Origin: Heliopora coerulea
Lineage: Eukaryota; Cnidaria; Anthozoa; Scleralcyonacea; Helioporidae
Assembly: GCA_030142905.1 (NCBI GenBank)
Contig: JASJOG010000108.1
Location: 635,001 to 699,000 of the forward strand
Length of the DNA stretch: 64,000 nt
Direction: 5' to 3'
The position numbers and the translations under genes are program-made. Of the stretch, positions 23,862 through 35,834 are shown piece after piece (the first letter of the stretch is position 1; the number at the start of each line of letters is the position of its first letter). The notes below the pieces were generated by a model, which was not told the DNA's origin, did no database searches, and saw only the letters and a program-made list of their open reading frames with translations.

Positions 23862-24245
23862 GTAGAGACTATTATTACTTGCATATGTGAAAGGTTTTGC
23901 GGTTGTTGCAGTGCATGTAAGTTATATCTTAATAGTACTTGCTTATTATTGTCTAGGAACAAGGAAGGTATATCACCACATTGACATAATATGGCTACAG
24001 AAAACACAAGATGTGAAAGATGACAAAATAAAGTATTCATTTGACCTAGAATAAAGTCCTGGAACACATGAAAGACAACAAAATGAAGTATTTGAGAGAA
24101 AAAGCTTGTGGGAAATGTGATATGAACAAATTCTTGGAATGTGTACAGTACAAGACAATGAAAAAAAGGCTGAGATGCCAAGTCACTAAAAGTTACATTA
24201 ACAAAAGTAAAAATGCTGACGACATACTTAAATGCTGTCAACAAT
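23862..24245 (+). repeat. Second dispersed copy of the exon-like repeat
   Basis: It resembles the 29.6-32.6 kb units: the words GCATGTAAGTTAT, TGTCTAGGAAC and ATATGGCTACAGAAAA are recognisable. The donor-like site near 24168 has decayed to GC. No coding capacity is conserved. Confidence 0.55.
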
Positions 24246-24931
24246 AGTCCTAAGAAGAAATCAAATCAAAGATATCCAGTAAGTAAGTAGCATTTCCCAT
24301 TTTAACCTATTACATTTTTTCCTCCAAATTTAGAGCATTTTTTTTAAACAATTATGGCTCCAAAATTGGTAGTTTCTAAGCTACAACTACTCCATTGTCC
24401 AAAATTTCATGCCATTTATTCATTCTTCTAATATCCTGTATACATAGCAATTTTATGTCACTTAAGAGATGAAGTTTTCGGAGATACATGATACTGGAAG
24501 AGCAGGTAGATTGCACGAAATAGATAATTAATTCATTAAGGGGCAAGGGTGCAGTTTATAAAAGTTTTACTTTGGCTAATGCCAGACAATTTCACTAATC
24601 AAGGAGAGCTAACGAGTTAATTTTAGATCAGGAATTAGTGCGGAGGTCTACTAGAAGAACAAAGGTTATGGGAAAAAAATACTGGGATGTTAAACAGACA
24701 TGATTAACCAACAATGTCTTTAGGATTGTGTTAGTGAAGAGTTTAATTGACAGAAATTTGAATTATTCCTCAGATTTCTGGTGAAAATCTCATTCCTTTT
24801 GTCGTCTACCCATGTCTTGACATTGTAGTAAAGTTTACACAACATCTAGGTTGACTGTTTATGATCTTGCAGTGAAAGGTAATTGTAAAAAAAAATCCTT
24901 GTGCAGAAGTGCCCTGGTTAGATAATGGAAT
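24246..24931. other. AT-rich intergenic stretch
   Basis: Nothing recognised on either strand. Confidence 0.5.
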
Positions 24932-24933
24932 TA

Positions 24934-25713
24934 CAGTAGAACCTGAGTTTTATGACACCCCTTTTTACAACCACCTGTCATATACGACCAATTTTTCTGG
25001 CACAGACAATTTGTAGTTAAAATATACCTGCCGTGAGCGACCACCTGTCTAATGCGACCAGTGACCACTTTTTAGCGGTCAAAATAAAAAATTTTACCTG
25101 TCACGAGCGACCACTGCAAATTAAAATTGCTGACCATTCTACTCGTGTGCCGAACCTGATTGATGAATTAAGTTCGGCAGAAGATCAGCATCCTCTTTTG
25201 CCCAATCTAATAGGTAGGGCAGATTTAATTTGATTGGTCATAATTACGTTTCATGAGTTAAGTTCATCATTTGAACCAATGCTGCTCCACAATAGCTCGA
25301 ACTGTCTTGGCAAAAAGAATGCAGGAAGCAAGAAAAACTATGCACTTACTGCTTCAATCTAGTTGTGATCACTTCTGTGCAGTTATACTTATACTGTTGT
25401 GAATTTCTTTCTGAACGAGTTAGGAAATTGAAGCAGTTTGTGCTGACCAATTTCTTTTCACTTAATAAGCAGATGTGCTTAAGCAAATTCTTATGTAATT
25501 CTTAGGTGAATAAAGTAATTGTCAGTGAAATTTGGGCTTGCTTGTTCAGTCATAACAATGCGCATTTTGCTTAAATTTGTGCATTTTCCAGAAGTTGCAC
25601 ATGCAAATATGGCGGCCACTACATGACGTCACTACCTGTCTGAAGCAACCACCTGGCATTTACGACCACTTTTGCCTGGCAAAAGGGGTGGTCATAAAAC
25701 TCAGGTTCTACTG
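24934..25713. mobile_element. TA-flanked MITE with CAGTAGAACCT termini (pogo/Tigger-like)
   Basis: The inverted ends CAGTAGAACCTGAGTTTTAT (left) and the complementary ATAAAACTCAGGTTCTACTG (right) match over at least 20 bp and are flanked by TA dinucleotides at 24932-24933 and 25714-25715. The CAGTAGAACCT start is characteristic of pogo/Tigger-type Tc1-mariner elements. The 780-bp body has no transposase. It contains repeated GCGACCAC and ACCACCTGTC words near both ends, possible subterminal transposase-binding repeats. Confidence 0.75.
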
Positions 25714-25715
25714 TA

Positions 25716-28700
25716 CTTGTCATTGTTTTAATGTCAACAATGATGTCAACCCTGAATGTAAGCAGGTCAGGCTTTTTTCTTTTGAGTTAAGCATGTAAAA
25801 CAGTAGGCTCTTGAAAATTCTGGTTATCTTATGGTTGAGATTTAGTCTACTGCATGTATTTTGACTACATTAGAATTCTAATGCAACAGAGCTTTCATCT
25901 TTCAGAAGATGGCTTTAGTGAGGAAATGAACAAGTTGCTTTGATTTTTTGTAGAGCAATAGCTGTGTGATGAAACCATGGGAACGTTCCACCAGATGATT
26001 TGGAAATGAGATTTGCTGAACTATGCTAGACTATGCTATTTATGTCATTCAAGTCGTCAGTCATGACAATAATATCCCACACAAACCTGCACTTGAGGCA
26101 CCCCTTATCCCACTCTCAAAATACAATACAAGCACATACCAGTGTCTAACACAGAGTAGCGCACACAAGAGCTTTTGCCAAAAGACCTTACCGGATGGCG
26201 TTCGCGAGCGTCTCACGATGCGTAGACGTCCACCTAAAAGGTTCCGAATGAGCAGCTCTCTATTGCCGGCCACAGACAAACTGAACCACCTCCATAAACG
26301 TTTCCTTATATCCCCTTTGACTTTCCAGTTCACATACATCGACCGGGACCTAACGCCCTGGAGACCTCGGCTGGCAAGGTGATGGTGCACCATCTATGAT
26401 GGGTGCCGCGTGATCGGATGCCGCCACGAGGTTCAAAGGGGCGGGGTTACCAGTCTCCAGACCACAATTCCATTCACACATGTTTCCGCTCCCGGCCTCG
26501 TGCAACCATGTAGCCAAGTGTAGCCATGTAGCCAAGTGATTCTATCAATCCAGTTGGAGCTCCATCAGCAGGGATTTCACAGGTGAGGTTTTCAGTCACA
26601 AGTTTAGTGCTAAATAAAAAACTAAATGCAAATTGTAGACATTCCACCTAATTCCATGATGTAAACTAGGTTAATGTCCATTAAAGATATCTATACAACA
26701 TTGGTGAAACTTGTTGTGATAGGATTACTTATTGTAGCAATAGTGTTGTGGGTTTGCTGGTTTGGTGATACTACTAGTTGCAATTGTCAATATGAGGGTT
26801 TTCCAGGGTTCATTTGATCCTTGAAAGTACTTGGATTTAAAAAAAAAACAAAACAAGAAAACCAAAAAAACAAGGCCCTGGAAAGTTTGTGATTGTCAAT
26901 AAAGGTTCCCAAAAAGTGCTTGAATTTTATGCTTATAGCACTACCAACTATGGAACCTTGCCTAAACCACCAACTTCAAATAATGAAACTATTTGTGTGT
27001 GGTAATGAGGCTTCAATGTTGTATTTAGAAATTTTAGTTATTTAATTTATAGATGTTGCTTTTGTACCGAAATAACAAGATCACACTGTCTATCATCTTA
27101 AAAAAGCAAATATATGCATCAGCTTTCACCCTTTGAATTTACTTTTGAAAATGCTCTTGAATTTCTTCCTGATTTGAGGGTGAGATCCCCAGTAATGAAT
27201 ATTGGTTTGAGCACTTGAGTTTATTGCATCAGAACTTGTGCTTGTGTTTCTTCTTGTTAGTGGTAGGAGATGGGTATAAAGAAAGACATGGTTATACACA
27301 ATTTTGTGATGCTTTAGTGAATTAACAATGACAATGATGATGGTGTACAAATGTAGAAATTGCTAAGCATTCTTGTCTTATCCTTGTTGAATTTAGTGAA
27401 GTGTTGGTGGGGTGAGTAGTTACTGTTGGGATATGGTAGATCATTGCTCACATCAGTTGTGTTTATACTGGTTGTCAAAAACCACGAAAGAAAAATTCTC
27501 TTTCATTGGAGTAAAGTAATAAAAAGTTCATGAAGTTTCTAAACATCTGCTCAAATTCACATCCATCAATTCTTAAATTTATAATTTGCATTTGTTCTTT
27601 TGGTATCTAGCTCCATGAGAAGTAAAGACTGCTTATTGATACCATGAAATGTCCTTGAAATGACCTCAAAATATGGTAGAAGAAAGTGTGAGACATGATA
27701 CATATCATTTAACTGGATTGTAGAGGAAAGTAAGCAATGAGCTTCCCTGATTTGCCATGAACACTGAGTACATCAATGACAAAGTATGATGTATTGAAGC
27801 ATTGGATCCCATGACAACAAATTTCCATTGAAATTGTACACTAAAGTATCAAGAGATATACAGTGAAGGAGGCAGATTCTACAAAGTTCCTCTCAAAGGT
27901 AAGGAAATGCTTGGCAGTTGGATATTTGGTTATGGCAAAACCAAGACCTATATTGTCCTAATTAATAATGTTAATACTGTAACACTTAGTAACAATGCTT
28001 AACCAGACTTTCAAATGTCTCCCTCTGGTGATATGATCATCTGACATTAGCTAGAGTAAACATGAAAGGACCATGTTATGTTGGAAGGACATAGTAGTTA
28101 TTCTAGATAAATTACATGACTTATACAGCACTTCCAAAAAGTAATAACTGTTCTATAAATGGAGAAAAATGAAGGCCTGTTTGCCTGGAATTGCTGTGGG
28201 AAAATTCAAGACCTGCAAAATTCATGATGGAAAAATTGGGATCAAACTTGCTTCCTGAGTAGAGAAAATGTTTCTAGATTTTTTTTTTTTCGAAGCAGTT
28301 GAACTTCTGAGAACCATGATCTGCATCTGTTACCCATGTTTCTCGCATGTCAAACTAGTGCAAACTATTAATCTTTTGCAAAAATTTTTCACAGCTTATT
28401 ATTCTGATAATAATAAGTTACAGGAATTGCAACTGTAGAACACCTGACAAAGAACAGCGAAGCTTTTTGAAACATTGTGTTTTATATTTACTTTAAAGAT
28501 TTTTAACCTCAGGATATCCTAAAAATTATTATATTAAAAACTGTTTTTAGAGAAAGTGAGAGGTGAAAGTTTTAAAAGAATGACTTATTATACAGCATGT
28601 TCTAGATTTACTGGCAAAGGTCTGCTGCAATTCTCTGGTTCTTGAAACAAATTTGTCTACATTTTGATTTTTGTACCCTCCTTCTGTTGAAAAAAGCTCA

Positions 28701-29589
28701 GCAGTATATTTGGTATTATCATTTTAATCTCCTAAGGAACAATGTTCACAAAAATTAAAATTTAATGTACATGATTTCATCATGAGAAATAACCTTGAAG
28801 ACACTATTAAATCTAGTAAATGTTATTTGTGAAAACATTTTAGTATAATCTGATGAATACAATATGTTTATTTATGTAAAATTAAATTTCCCAGAATCTC
28901 TTGCCTGATTCAGACTAATAAATTCCCAGTCCTTGAGAACTACAGTTATGTTGATGCTATTTTGAGCATATTTTTGCACCCAAACAGAATGTATCCTCTG
29001 TCCCTACACTTAAACATAACAATTTCATCCATTCAGCTTATCCATTAAACATAAATGGTTCCTAATAATTGTTATTGTCAATAGGTGGTTTTCACATGAC
29101 AAAGGAGGCCAAGTTTGTGTGCATCTTCAAATTTCCAGTGCTTGGCAGATTGATGATTTGTTGAGATGTTTGTTTACAAGCATGTTTTTCTCCACAGGGG
29201 AATATGTGAAAACCACTCAAAGCATAGCATTCTCATGGTACAGACATCTTAGCACATTTATTAAAATATAAACTTGTATAACAATCTGCAATGTGTCTGT
29301 GACAAAGTAAGAAAAACAAAATTAATAAATCTTTTGGAAAGAATTACCAATCAGATAAGACGTTGTTTGTATTTTTCATTCAATGCACTATTTTGTAGTT
29401 TGAGTTTTATTTGTGAAATTGTTATTTAAACTAATGAGAGCACAAATTGTTGTTTTTAGGGTTCTGACATCTAGATAATTTCCATTTGTTATGAAGAAGA
29501 TGGACTTTTGGGATTACAAAAGACTGCATTGGATAAAGGTGGAACTGCAATTGTCAGTTTGGTAAAATCATGGCCGTGAAGAAGGTTGT
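25716..29589. other. Mostly AT-rich intergenic region
   Basis: No gene is supported. A GC-richer patch at about 26170-26520 differs from its surroundings and has overlapping open frames on both strands (26023-26382 plus, 26061-26393 minus) with no recognisable domain. A possible small exon (ATG at 29571, donor GTAAGT after CATATG near 29616) leads into the repeat array. Confidence 0.4.
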
Positions 29590-32500
29590 GAGATCAGTTA
29601 GAGCGTTTTTCATATGGTAAGTACAAAATGCTTTTTTTATGATGTATGAACAGATTAAAAAATAGACTTGTAATATACAGTTATCTTTTGCATGATGAGA
29701 TATTTTTATCATCTTGCGATAAATAGGAATTCAATGAACACAAGCGTCACGTAAGAAACATGGTCTACATGTTTGATCCCATTTTTAAACCATGTATCCG
29801 ATTGAAAGGGTTGCAACAAGTGCGCTACCAGCGATATCTTAAATTCTGTATAGTCACGAAGGCATTGAAGAGACAAAAAGAACATTATAGCCATACAGTA
29901 CCCAAAGGTACCTGTTCCAAAGTGATGTCAATGCCATACATTGAATGGCAGGAAATGAACAGAGGATTTTGCATAACTTTGCCTTGTAGTTCAGCATTAA
30001 GCAGCGAGGTTGAATTCCTGTTTTCCGATCGTCAATCGAATGAATCATTTGCGCAGAAGTTGGAGACCATCATTGCTTGCATAAAGTTTGCCGTTTGTAC
30101 AGTTCACATAGGTTAATGTTGAGAGTATTTACTTATTTTTGTTTAGGAACAGGGAAGACAGATCACTACATTAACATATATGGCTACAAAAAAGACAAGA
30201 TATGAAAGATATTGCAATAACGTTTTTGGGATAGAAGTCTTGTGGAAATTGTTACTGAGAACAGAGTCTTGAAACACATAAAACCACGAAATGAAGTATT
30301 GGAAAAAAGGCTTGAGAAAAATGTGACAGGAACAAAATCATGAAACAAATACAAGACAGTGAAATAAAGGTGAGATGCCAAGTGAGTTAATGATCGTAGT
30401 CATACTGTGCTCAAAGGTACCTGTTCCAAGGTAACGTCAGTGCCATGTATTGAATGGCAAAAAATGGACGGAGGATTTTGCATAACTTTTCTTTGTAGTT
30501 CAGCATCAAGCAGTGAGGTTGAATTCCTGTTTTCAGGTCGTCGACCCAATTAATTATTTGCGCAGACGTTGGAGACCACCATTGGTTGCATATAGTTTGC
30601 AGTTTTTACCGTTCATGTAAGTTAATATTGAGAGTATTTACTCATTTCTGTTTAGGAATAGGGAAGGCAAATCACTACATTAATATATATGGCTACAAAA
30701 AAGACAAGATGTGAAAGATATTGCAGTAACGTATTTGAGATTAAAGCCTTGTGGAAAATGTTACTTAGAACAGAGTCTTGGAACATGTATAAGACAATGA
30801 AATGAAGTATTCGGAAAAAGGCTTGAGAAAAATGTGACAGGAACAAAATCATGGAACAAATACAAGACAGTGAAATAAAGGTGAGATGCCAAGTGAGTGA
30901 ATGATTGTAGTCATGTTGTGCTAAAAGGTACCTGTTCCAAGGTAACGTCAATACCATACATTGAATGGCAGAAAATGGACAGCAGGTTTTGCATAACTTT
31001 GCCTTGTAGTTCAGCATCAAGCAGCAAGGTTGAATTCCTGTTTTCAGGTTGTCGATCAAATCAATCATTTGCGCTGAAGTAAGAGACCAACACTGCTTGC
31101 ATGAAGTTTGCAGTTTTTACAGTAAATTTCCATTAATGGTTTTTACAATTGGTAGGAGTTATTGAGGTGTTTAAAGACGTGAGAATTTCGATCAGTTAGG
31201 GTGTGCTCTTTAATCCGTATCAATACCATTTTTAATCGCCATCATTACTATTTTTTAAAAATCGACGGTGGATTTTGCATAACTTTGCCTTGTAGTTCAG
31301 CATCAAGCAGCAAGGTTGAATTCCTGTTTTCAGGTCGTCGACCCAATTAATTATTTGCGCAGACGTTCGAGACCACCATTGGTTGCATATAGTTTGCAGT
31401 TTTTACCGTTCATGTAAGTTAATATTGAGAGTATTTACTCATTTCTGTTTAGGAACAGGGAAGGCAAATCACTACATTAACATATATGGCTACAAAAAAG
31501 ACAAGATACGAAAGATATTGAAGTATCGGATCTGAGTCAAACGCCTTATGGAAAATGTTACTTAGAACAAATTCTTGGAACACATGTAAAACAGTGGGGA
31601 AAAAAGGCTTGAGGAAAATGTGACAGGAACAAAATCATGGAACAAGTACAAAACAGTTGAGTAAAGGTGAGTTGCCAAGTCACTGAAAGTGACATTGTTA
31701 AATTTTTCTCTGTTACAACATAACGTGCATGTTTAGTACGAAGTGATGAAATTAATGTTAATTTCTTTGTCTTTTTTTCGTTATTATTTTTTTAATATTA
31801 TCTTATTCCGTTTAGATTGTTCTTGTCATTCAACATATTAATATTTCTGTTGCTGTTTATCACCGTATGCATTACAAATTAACCATTTAAGCAGAAGTTG
31901 AAGACCGCCTATGCTTGCAAAAAGCGTTGCAGTCGTTAATTCAATCGTGAGAGCATTTTCATGCTTTTTTTGTTTAGGAACAGGGGAAGACGTATAACTA
32001 CACTACAATATATGATTACAGTAAACGCAGGATGAGAAAGATGGCAATTTAAAGTATTTTAAACAAAAGGCTGGTGGTGGAAAAATTAAGTTGTCGAATT
32101 AATGTGAGGAACAGCTCCATGTCTTCTCCGTGGTAAGCAAAAAATCCCTTTTTTTCATCATGTGTGAGGAACAGGTTAAAAAATTAAACTGTGCATAGTC
32201 AGCTCTTCTCATATTACAGCATATTATCAAAAACGGGCTGTAGTCCTGGGTGGGTTACCGTATCTTTTAATCTCATATTTTGAAGATTTCAAAATACTAT
32301 AGACACCTAAAGGGGCCTGTTCTTAGGTAGAGTCAGTGCCACATTTTGAATCATAAAGAAGGTACAGGGGAATTTGGATAAGTTAGGTTTAAATTTCAGC
32401 ATTGAGCAAGAAGGTTGAATTTCTGTTTTCAAGTTGTCAATGAACTGATCATTTGACCAAAAATAGGAATTCCCGTTTACAGGCAGAAAGAGTTAGTATT

Positions 32501-32625
32501 TGCGAAGTTAATCTTGTCTTTATGCATTTCTGTTTAGAAAAGCTGAAGGTATTTGACCACATCGAAAGCAGTAAAAAAACAGGATGCGAGCGATGTCGAA
32601 ACGAGGAACAAGGTACTGAGATAAG
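29590..32625 (+). repeat. Tandem array of ~510-bp exon-like units
   Basis: The landmark GGTACCTGTTCC recurs at 29907, 30416 and 30927 (steps 509 and 511); further partial units follow from about 31260, 31880 and 32297. Each unit carries TTCCTGTTTTCAG, then a GTAAGTTA donor-like site, TTTCTGTTTAG, and AATAAAGGTGAG. Exon-like blocks with both splice signals intact are 30147-30369, 30656-30880 and 31453-31666. Frames inside the blocks are broken, so no protein is supported across copies, although the first unit has a 118-codon open frame at 29760-30116. The segment at 32130-32480 also resembles 29600-30060, which suggests higher-order duplication. A weaker exon-like block with TTTCTGTTTAG lies at 32541-32623. 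Confidence 0.7.
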
Positions 32626-32809
32626 TAAGTGCCCCCTTCATGAATGCTAACTAGCAATAAGCTACGTTTTAATTGCAAATATAAAAATTATTTACAGAAT
32701 GAAGACCATCACCTCAAGAATGAAGACCATCACCTCAAGAGGGCGGAATTCGAACAGTATTCACTAAATAAGTTAAATTTAAAATAAGTTAAATTTAAAT
32801 AAAAAGGTG

Positions 32810-33640
32810 TAAATAGTGCTGTCATCAAACCAGGAAGGTTTGCTGACAGCACGTTGTACTGCGGCAAGCCATAAAGGCTTGCTGGCAGTACATGTGTCCT
32901 GCCTGTTCTTCTGCGCGCTTCGCTTTAACACGGCACCCTCGCCTTCCAAGGTATCAGACGCGCACCCTAGATCGTTCTCGCGTCCCATTAAGCTTGACCC
33001 TAAGTGCCCTGGCCACAAGCGCCATAAACAAGAGGAGTCACAATCGCTGGATGGATGCCTCACACACAAACTCGGTTGGAAACGGAAAACAGGTATGTGG
33101 TGTACTGTAATATAAAGTTATGCATAGATATACGTCGATATACATGTAGATATATACAGATATATGCAGATGCTTATATATATATGCATTGAGATATATT
33201 GATATATATAGATTTATATATAGATATAGATATATATATATATATATATAGGGGATATATATAAATCTTGATATATATATAGATATATATAGATATATAC
33301 CGATATGTATATATATGGATGTATATATTTGTATCGATAGATTAGTACATAGTTTGATAGAATGCCAGGTAGGCAGGTCAGGTAATAAGGTAGATAGGTA
33401 GGTATACGTATACACGTGTTTGTGCGTTCACGTAAAAAAATGCACACGTTTTTGGGGGGAGAAGGGACGAACAGGTTGTGTACCGCTCCTGTGGCAGGAG
33501 GTCTACTGGCCGGCTTAAAAAGCCTAAGTGTACCAGGAGTAGTCCCAGGGAAGTCGATACCTTCACGTGGTTCCCCCCGTTCTTACTAAACTCGACTACC
33601 GAAAAGCGGATTGGTGGCGCTATAACCACCTCGCGGGAGC
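32810..33640 (+). repeat. Unclassified repeat, copy A (inverted relative to copy B)
   Basis: It begins with CATCAAACCAGGAAGGTTTG and ends with GGTGGCGCTATAACCACC; reverse complements of both ends are found at 43900-43935 and 42960-42985. The terminal block 33440-33640 (GTACCGCTCCTGTGGCAGGA and following) is highly similar to its partner. The interior holds TATA/GATA microsatellites that differ between copies. No coding region or transposase is recognised. Confidence 0.6.
33119..33330. repeat. GATA/TATA-rich microsatellite inside copy A
   Basis: Long imperfect runs of ATATAGATATA and TATATA occur here. Translated frames through it give only Tyr/Ile-rich nonsense. Confidence 0.85.
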
Positions 33641-33950
33641 GGGTTAAATGGCAAACTTGGATATTTTCGCGAGACATTTGTGTATTCGACTTCGTCTCAG
33701 TAGGGAGGGCTGTATTAAGGGCGACTGTGCCCGATCTTCCACCTTGTACTCGGCCGTCAGCTTGCGTGTCTGACCCGTCTTCGCCGCCATGTAAGTTCAC
33801 GTTAGCTTCTCTGGGGCACCTTGACGTATTTTTGTGTCTGCTGATGTTTTGGTCAGCAGAAACTGCCAGCACACTGAGGGTTTGTAGGTTGGTGGCCAAA
33901 TTACGAAGTGGCCTTGGAGGGTGACCGAAGCTTTGCGAAATAGCCGCCAT
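33636..33950 (-). CDS. Doubtful CpG-rich first exon on the minus strand
   Basis: A minus-strand ATG at 33950 sits in the context CAAAATGGCGGC, a common start context at housekeeping genes, and opens about 105 unique codons before running into repeat copy A. The segment is GC- and CpG-rich against an AT-rich background, as a promoter and first exon might be. The protein begins MAAISQSFGHPPRPL and shows no domain I recognise. A plus-strand frame of 148 codons covers the same DNA, so the open frame may only reflect GC content. Confidence 0.2.
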
Positions 33951-34649
33951 TTTGTTTAGTCACGCGATGGAAGCCTGAAAGATCACGAGCGAGTTTGAAA
34001 GTTTTATTGGAGAGCAGTTCCCCACAGCGTTGCATTGTTTTCCTCTTGTTTTTATCGTAGCCACCGTGGTTGCAATGTCCGACAGTTTGATTGGATTCTA
34101 TTACGTGCAGTCCACATTGAAATGTTTCATGCTTCAGGTTACCGGTAATGCAGCAATCATTCAGCCTTTAACAGCGCCATTTGTTTCCCCCAACAACAGT
34201 CCCTGGCTACGACATTGACATAATAGCACTGCAAATATCCTCGTTCTTGTCATCCCTGAACACAAGACATTTTATTAAGCTTTATGGTGCCGCAACAAAA
34301 TTGATATTTGCAACAGTCCATAAATTTTGAGCCATACTCCATTGGGACGATAGCTTGCGTTCTCAAAAATCGTCCCGTCTGTGGTCACCTAAACCCGAGA
34401 AACGATCCTCGCGTTTACAAACCACGCTCTGCTGCTTAGAATTAATTATCATCAAGGATCTACCTGTTGGTATCAGCGGAACCTCAATCTCTACAATCAA
34501 ATCTTCCGTTTGTAATCAAACTGTCAGCAGGCATGTGTGCGCATTGCGTATTTATTTTTCCCTCTTTCGTACTGAATAAAGCTTACGGTCGTGTAGATTG
34601 ATTACAACTGACGTTGAGCCCAAGTCGTAAACTTTCATTCTGAAGGGTT
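33951..34649. other. Intergenic, nothing recognised
   Basis: Short open frames only. Confidence 0.5.
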
Positions 34650-35160
34650 GAGCCATAGTTTTGACGATTTTTCGACCAACCTCAAACTTTCGAAGTAAGG
34701 TCGAAATATGAAAGTTTACCCCAAGTTTAGTTTTGGCTTTATTTCGGTGAGTTTTGGCGAATATTTTTTCAATTTTTCATGTCGAAAATTTCATCAAAAA
34801 GTAAAGGGGTTAACCCAGGATTTCAAACGATTTTTCGACCAATCTCAAACTGCCGAGATAAGCTCAAAAGATGAAAGTTTTAGGCCAGAGAAGAATGTTT
34901 TGCAATGATTTGCGTCACTTTAACTGAAAATTGAAAAGTACTTTTTCAGGTGGAAAATTTTCGCCATAAAGTAAATGAGTTAACCCACGATTTTTGATGG
35001 TGGTGCGATCAGTCTCAAATCGGCGAAATAACCTCAAAATATGAAAGCTTAGGCTGTAGCAATGGTTTTTGACGATTTTTTGACCGATCAAATACCTGCT
35101 AAATAAGCTCAAAATATGAAGGTTTACGCCAGAGAAATTAGTTTTGCAATGGTTTGCATA
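34650..35160. repeat. Degenerate tandem repeat built on CGATTTTTCGACCAA
   Basis: Related segments begin near 34653, 34830, 34991 and 35076. They share the order CGATTTTT(C)GACC, CTCAAA, GATAAGCTCAAA and ATGAAAGTTTA, with spacing of about 85-175 bp. Units are strongly diverged, so the array is old. Confidence 0.55.
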
Positions 35161-35834
35161 GTCTGGCCGGAATGTTTTTAGATCCATGACTCATTTGGTC
35201 AAATGCAAGGGTTCGTTGCTGCAAACACACCACCAGGCTGCGAAGCAGGCGCTCTGGGTGGAGGCGGAGCGAAAGGTTGAAAAACCGCCTGCTACAATAA
35301 CCCCACTGAAACACGCCCCTTTATTAAAATGACTAACCTCAACCTGTCAAATACATGTGGAATGGAAATGAATCGAAACGAAGCAGGTAATTGGATTACA
35401 CAAGCTAATTACGGACTCTCGCGGAAACTTCTTGTCTTGGCCGCATCTAACGTGAGGGCAAACTTGTTATGCGAACTCCAAAAATGTGTTCAACCTGAGG
35501 AAGGCCTCCCGAAAAAGAGCGTCAGCGACTACTGCAAGTTTAGAATAAACTTGACAAGATACTCATCGTCGTACTAAGGCGTTGTACTGACGCATTTGTG
35601 TGAAAGACGCGGAATTCAAGTTTTGATTCAGAGGTGCACAACCTTTCTGGTTCTGCGGGCCAAATTTCTAGCTCAGAATAGGTGGCGGGCGACTAGTTCT
35701 TGCTGTCGCCTTCCATTTCCCTCCATGAGCTCAATTGTTCTGTTGCAAAGATACTGTTTTTATCACTTAAGAAACTTCCCTTAATAAAGTTCCTACCTTT
35801 GAGTTAAGCTAATTACGGTGCAAAATTCAGGTAG
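35161..35834. other. Intergenic, nothing recognised
   Basis: An open frame of 82 codons at 35329-35577 has no known motif. No repeat ends were identified. Confidence 0.45.

Noticed and set aside
29590..32625. CRISPR-like array
   Set aside because: The units are long, diverged and eukaryotic in style, without short identical repeats and unique spacers.
33038..33447. Tyr/Ile-rich minus-strand frames
   Set aside because: These are translations of a TATA/GATA microsatellite.
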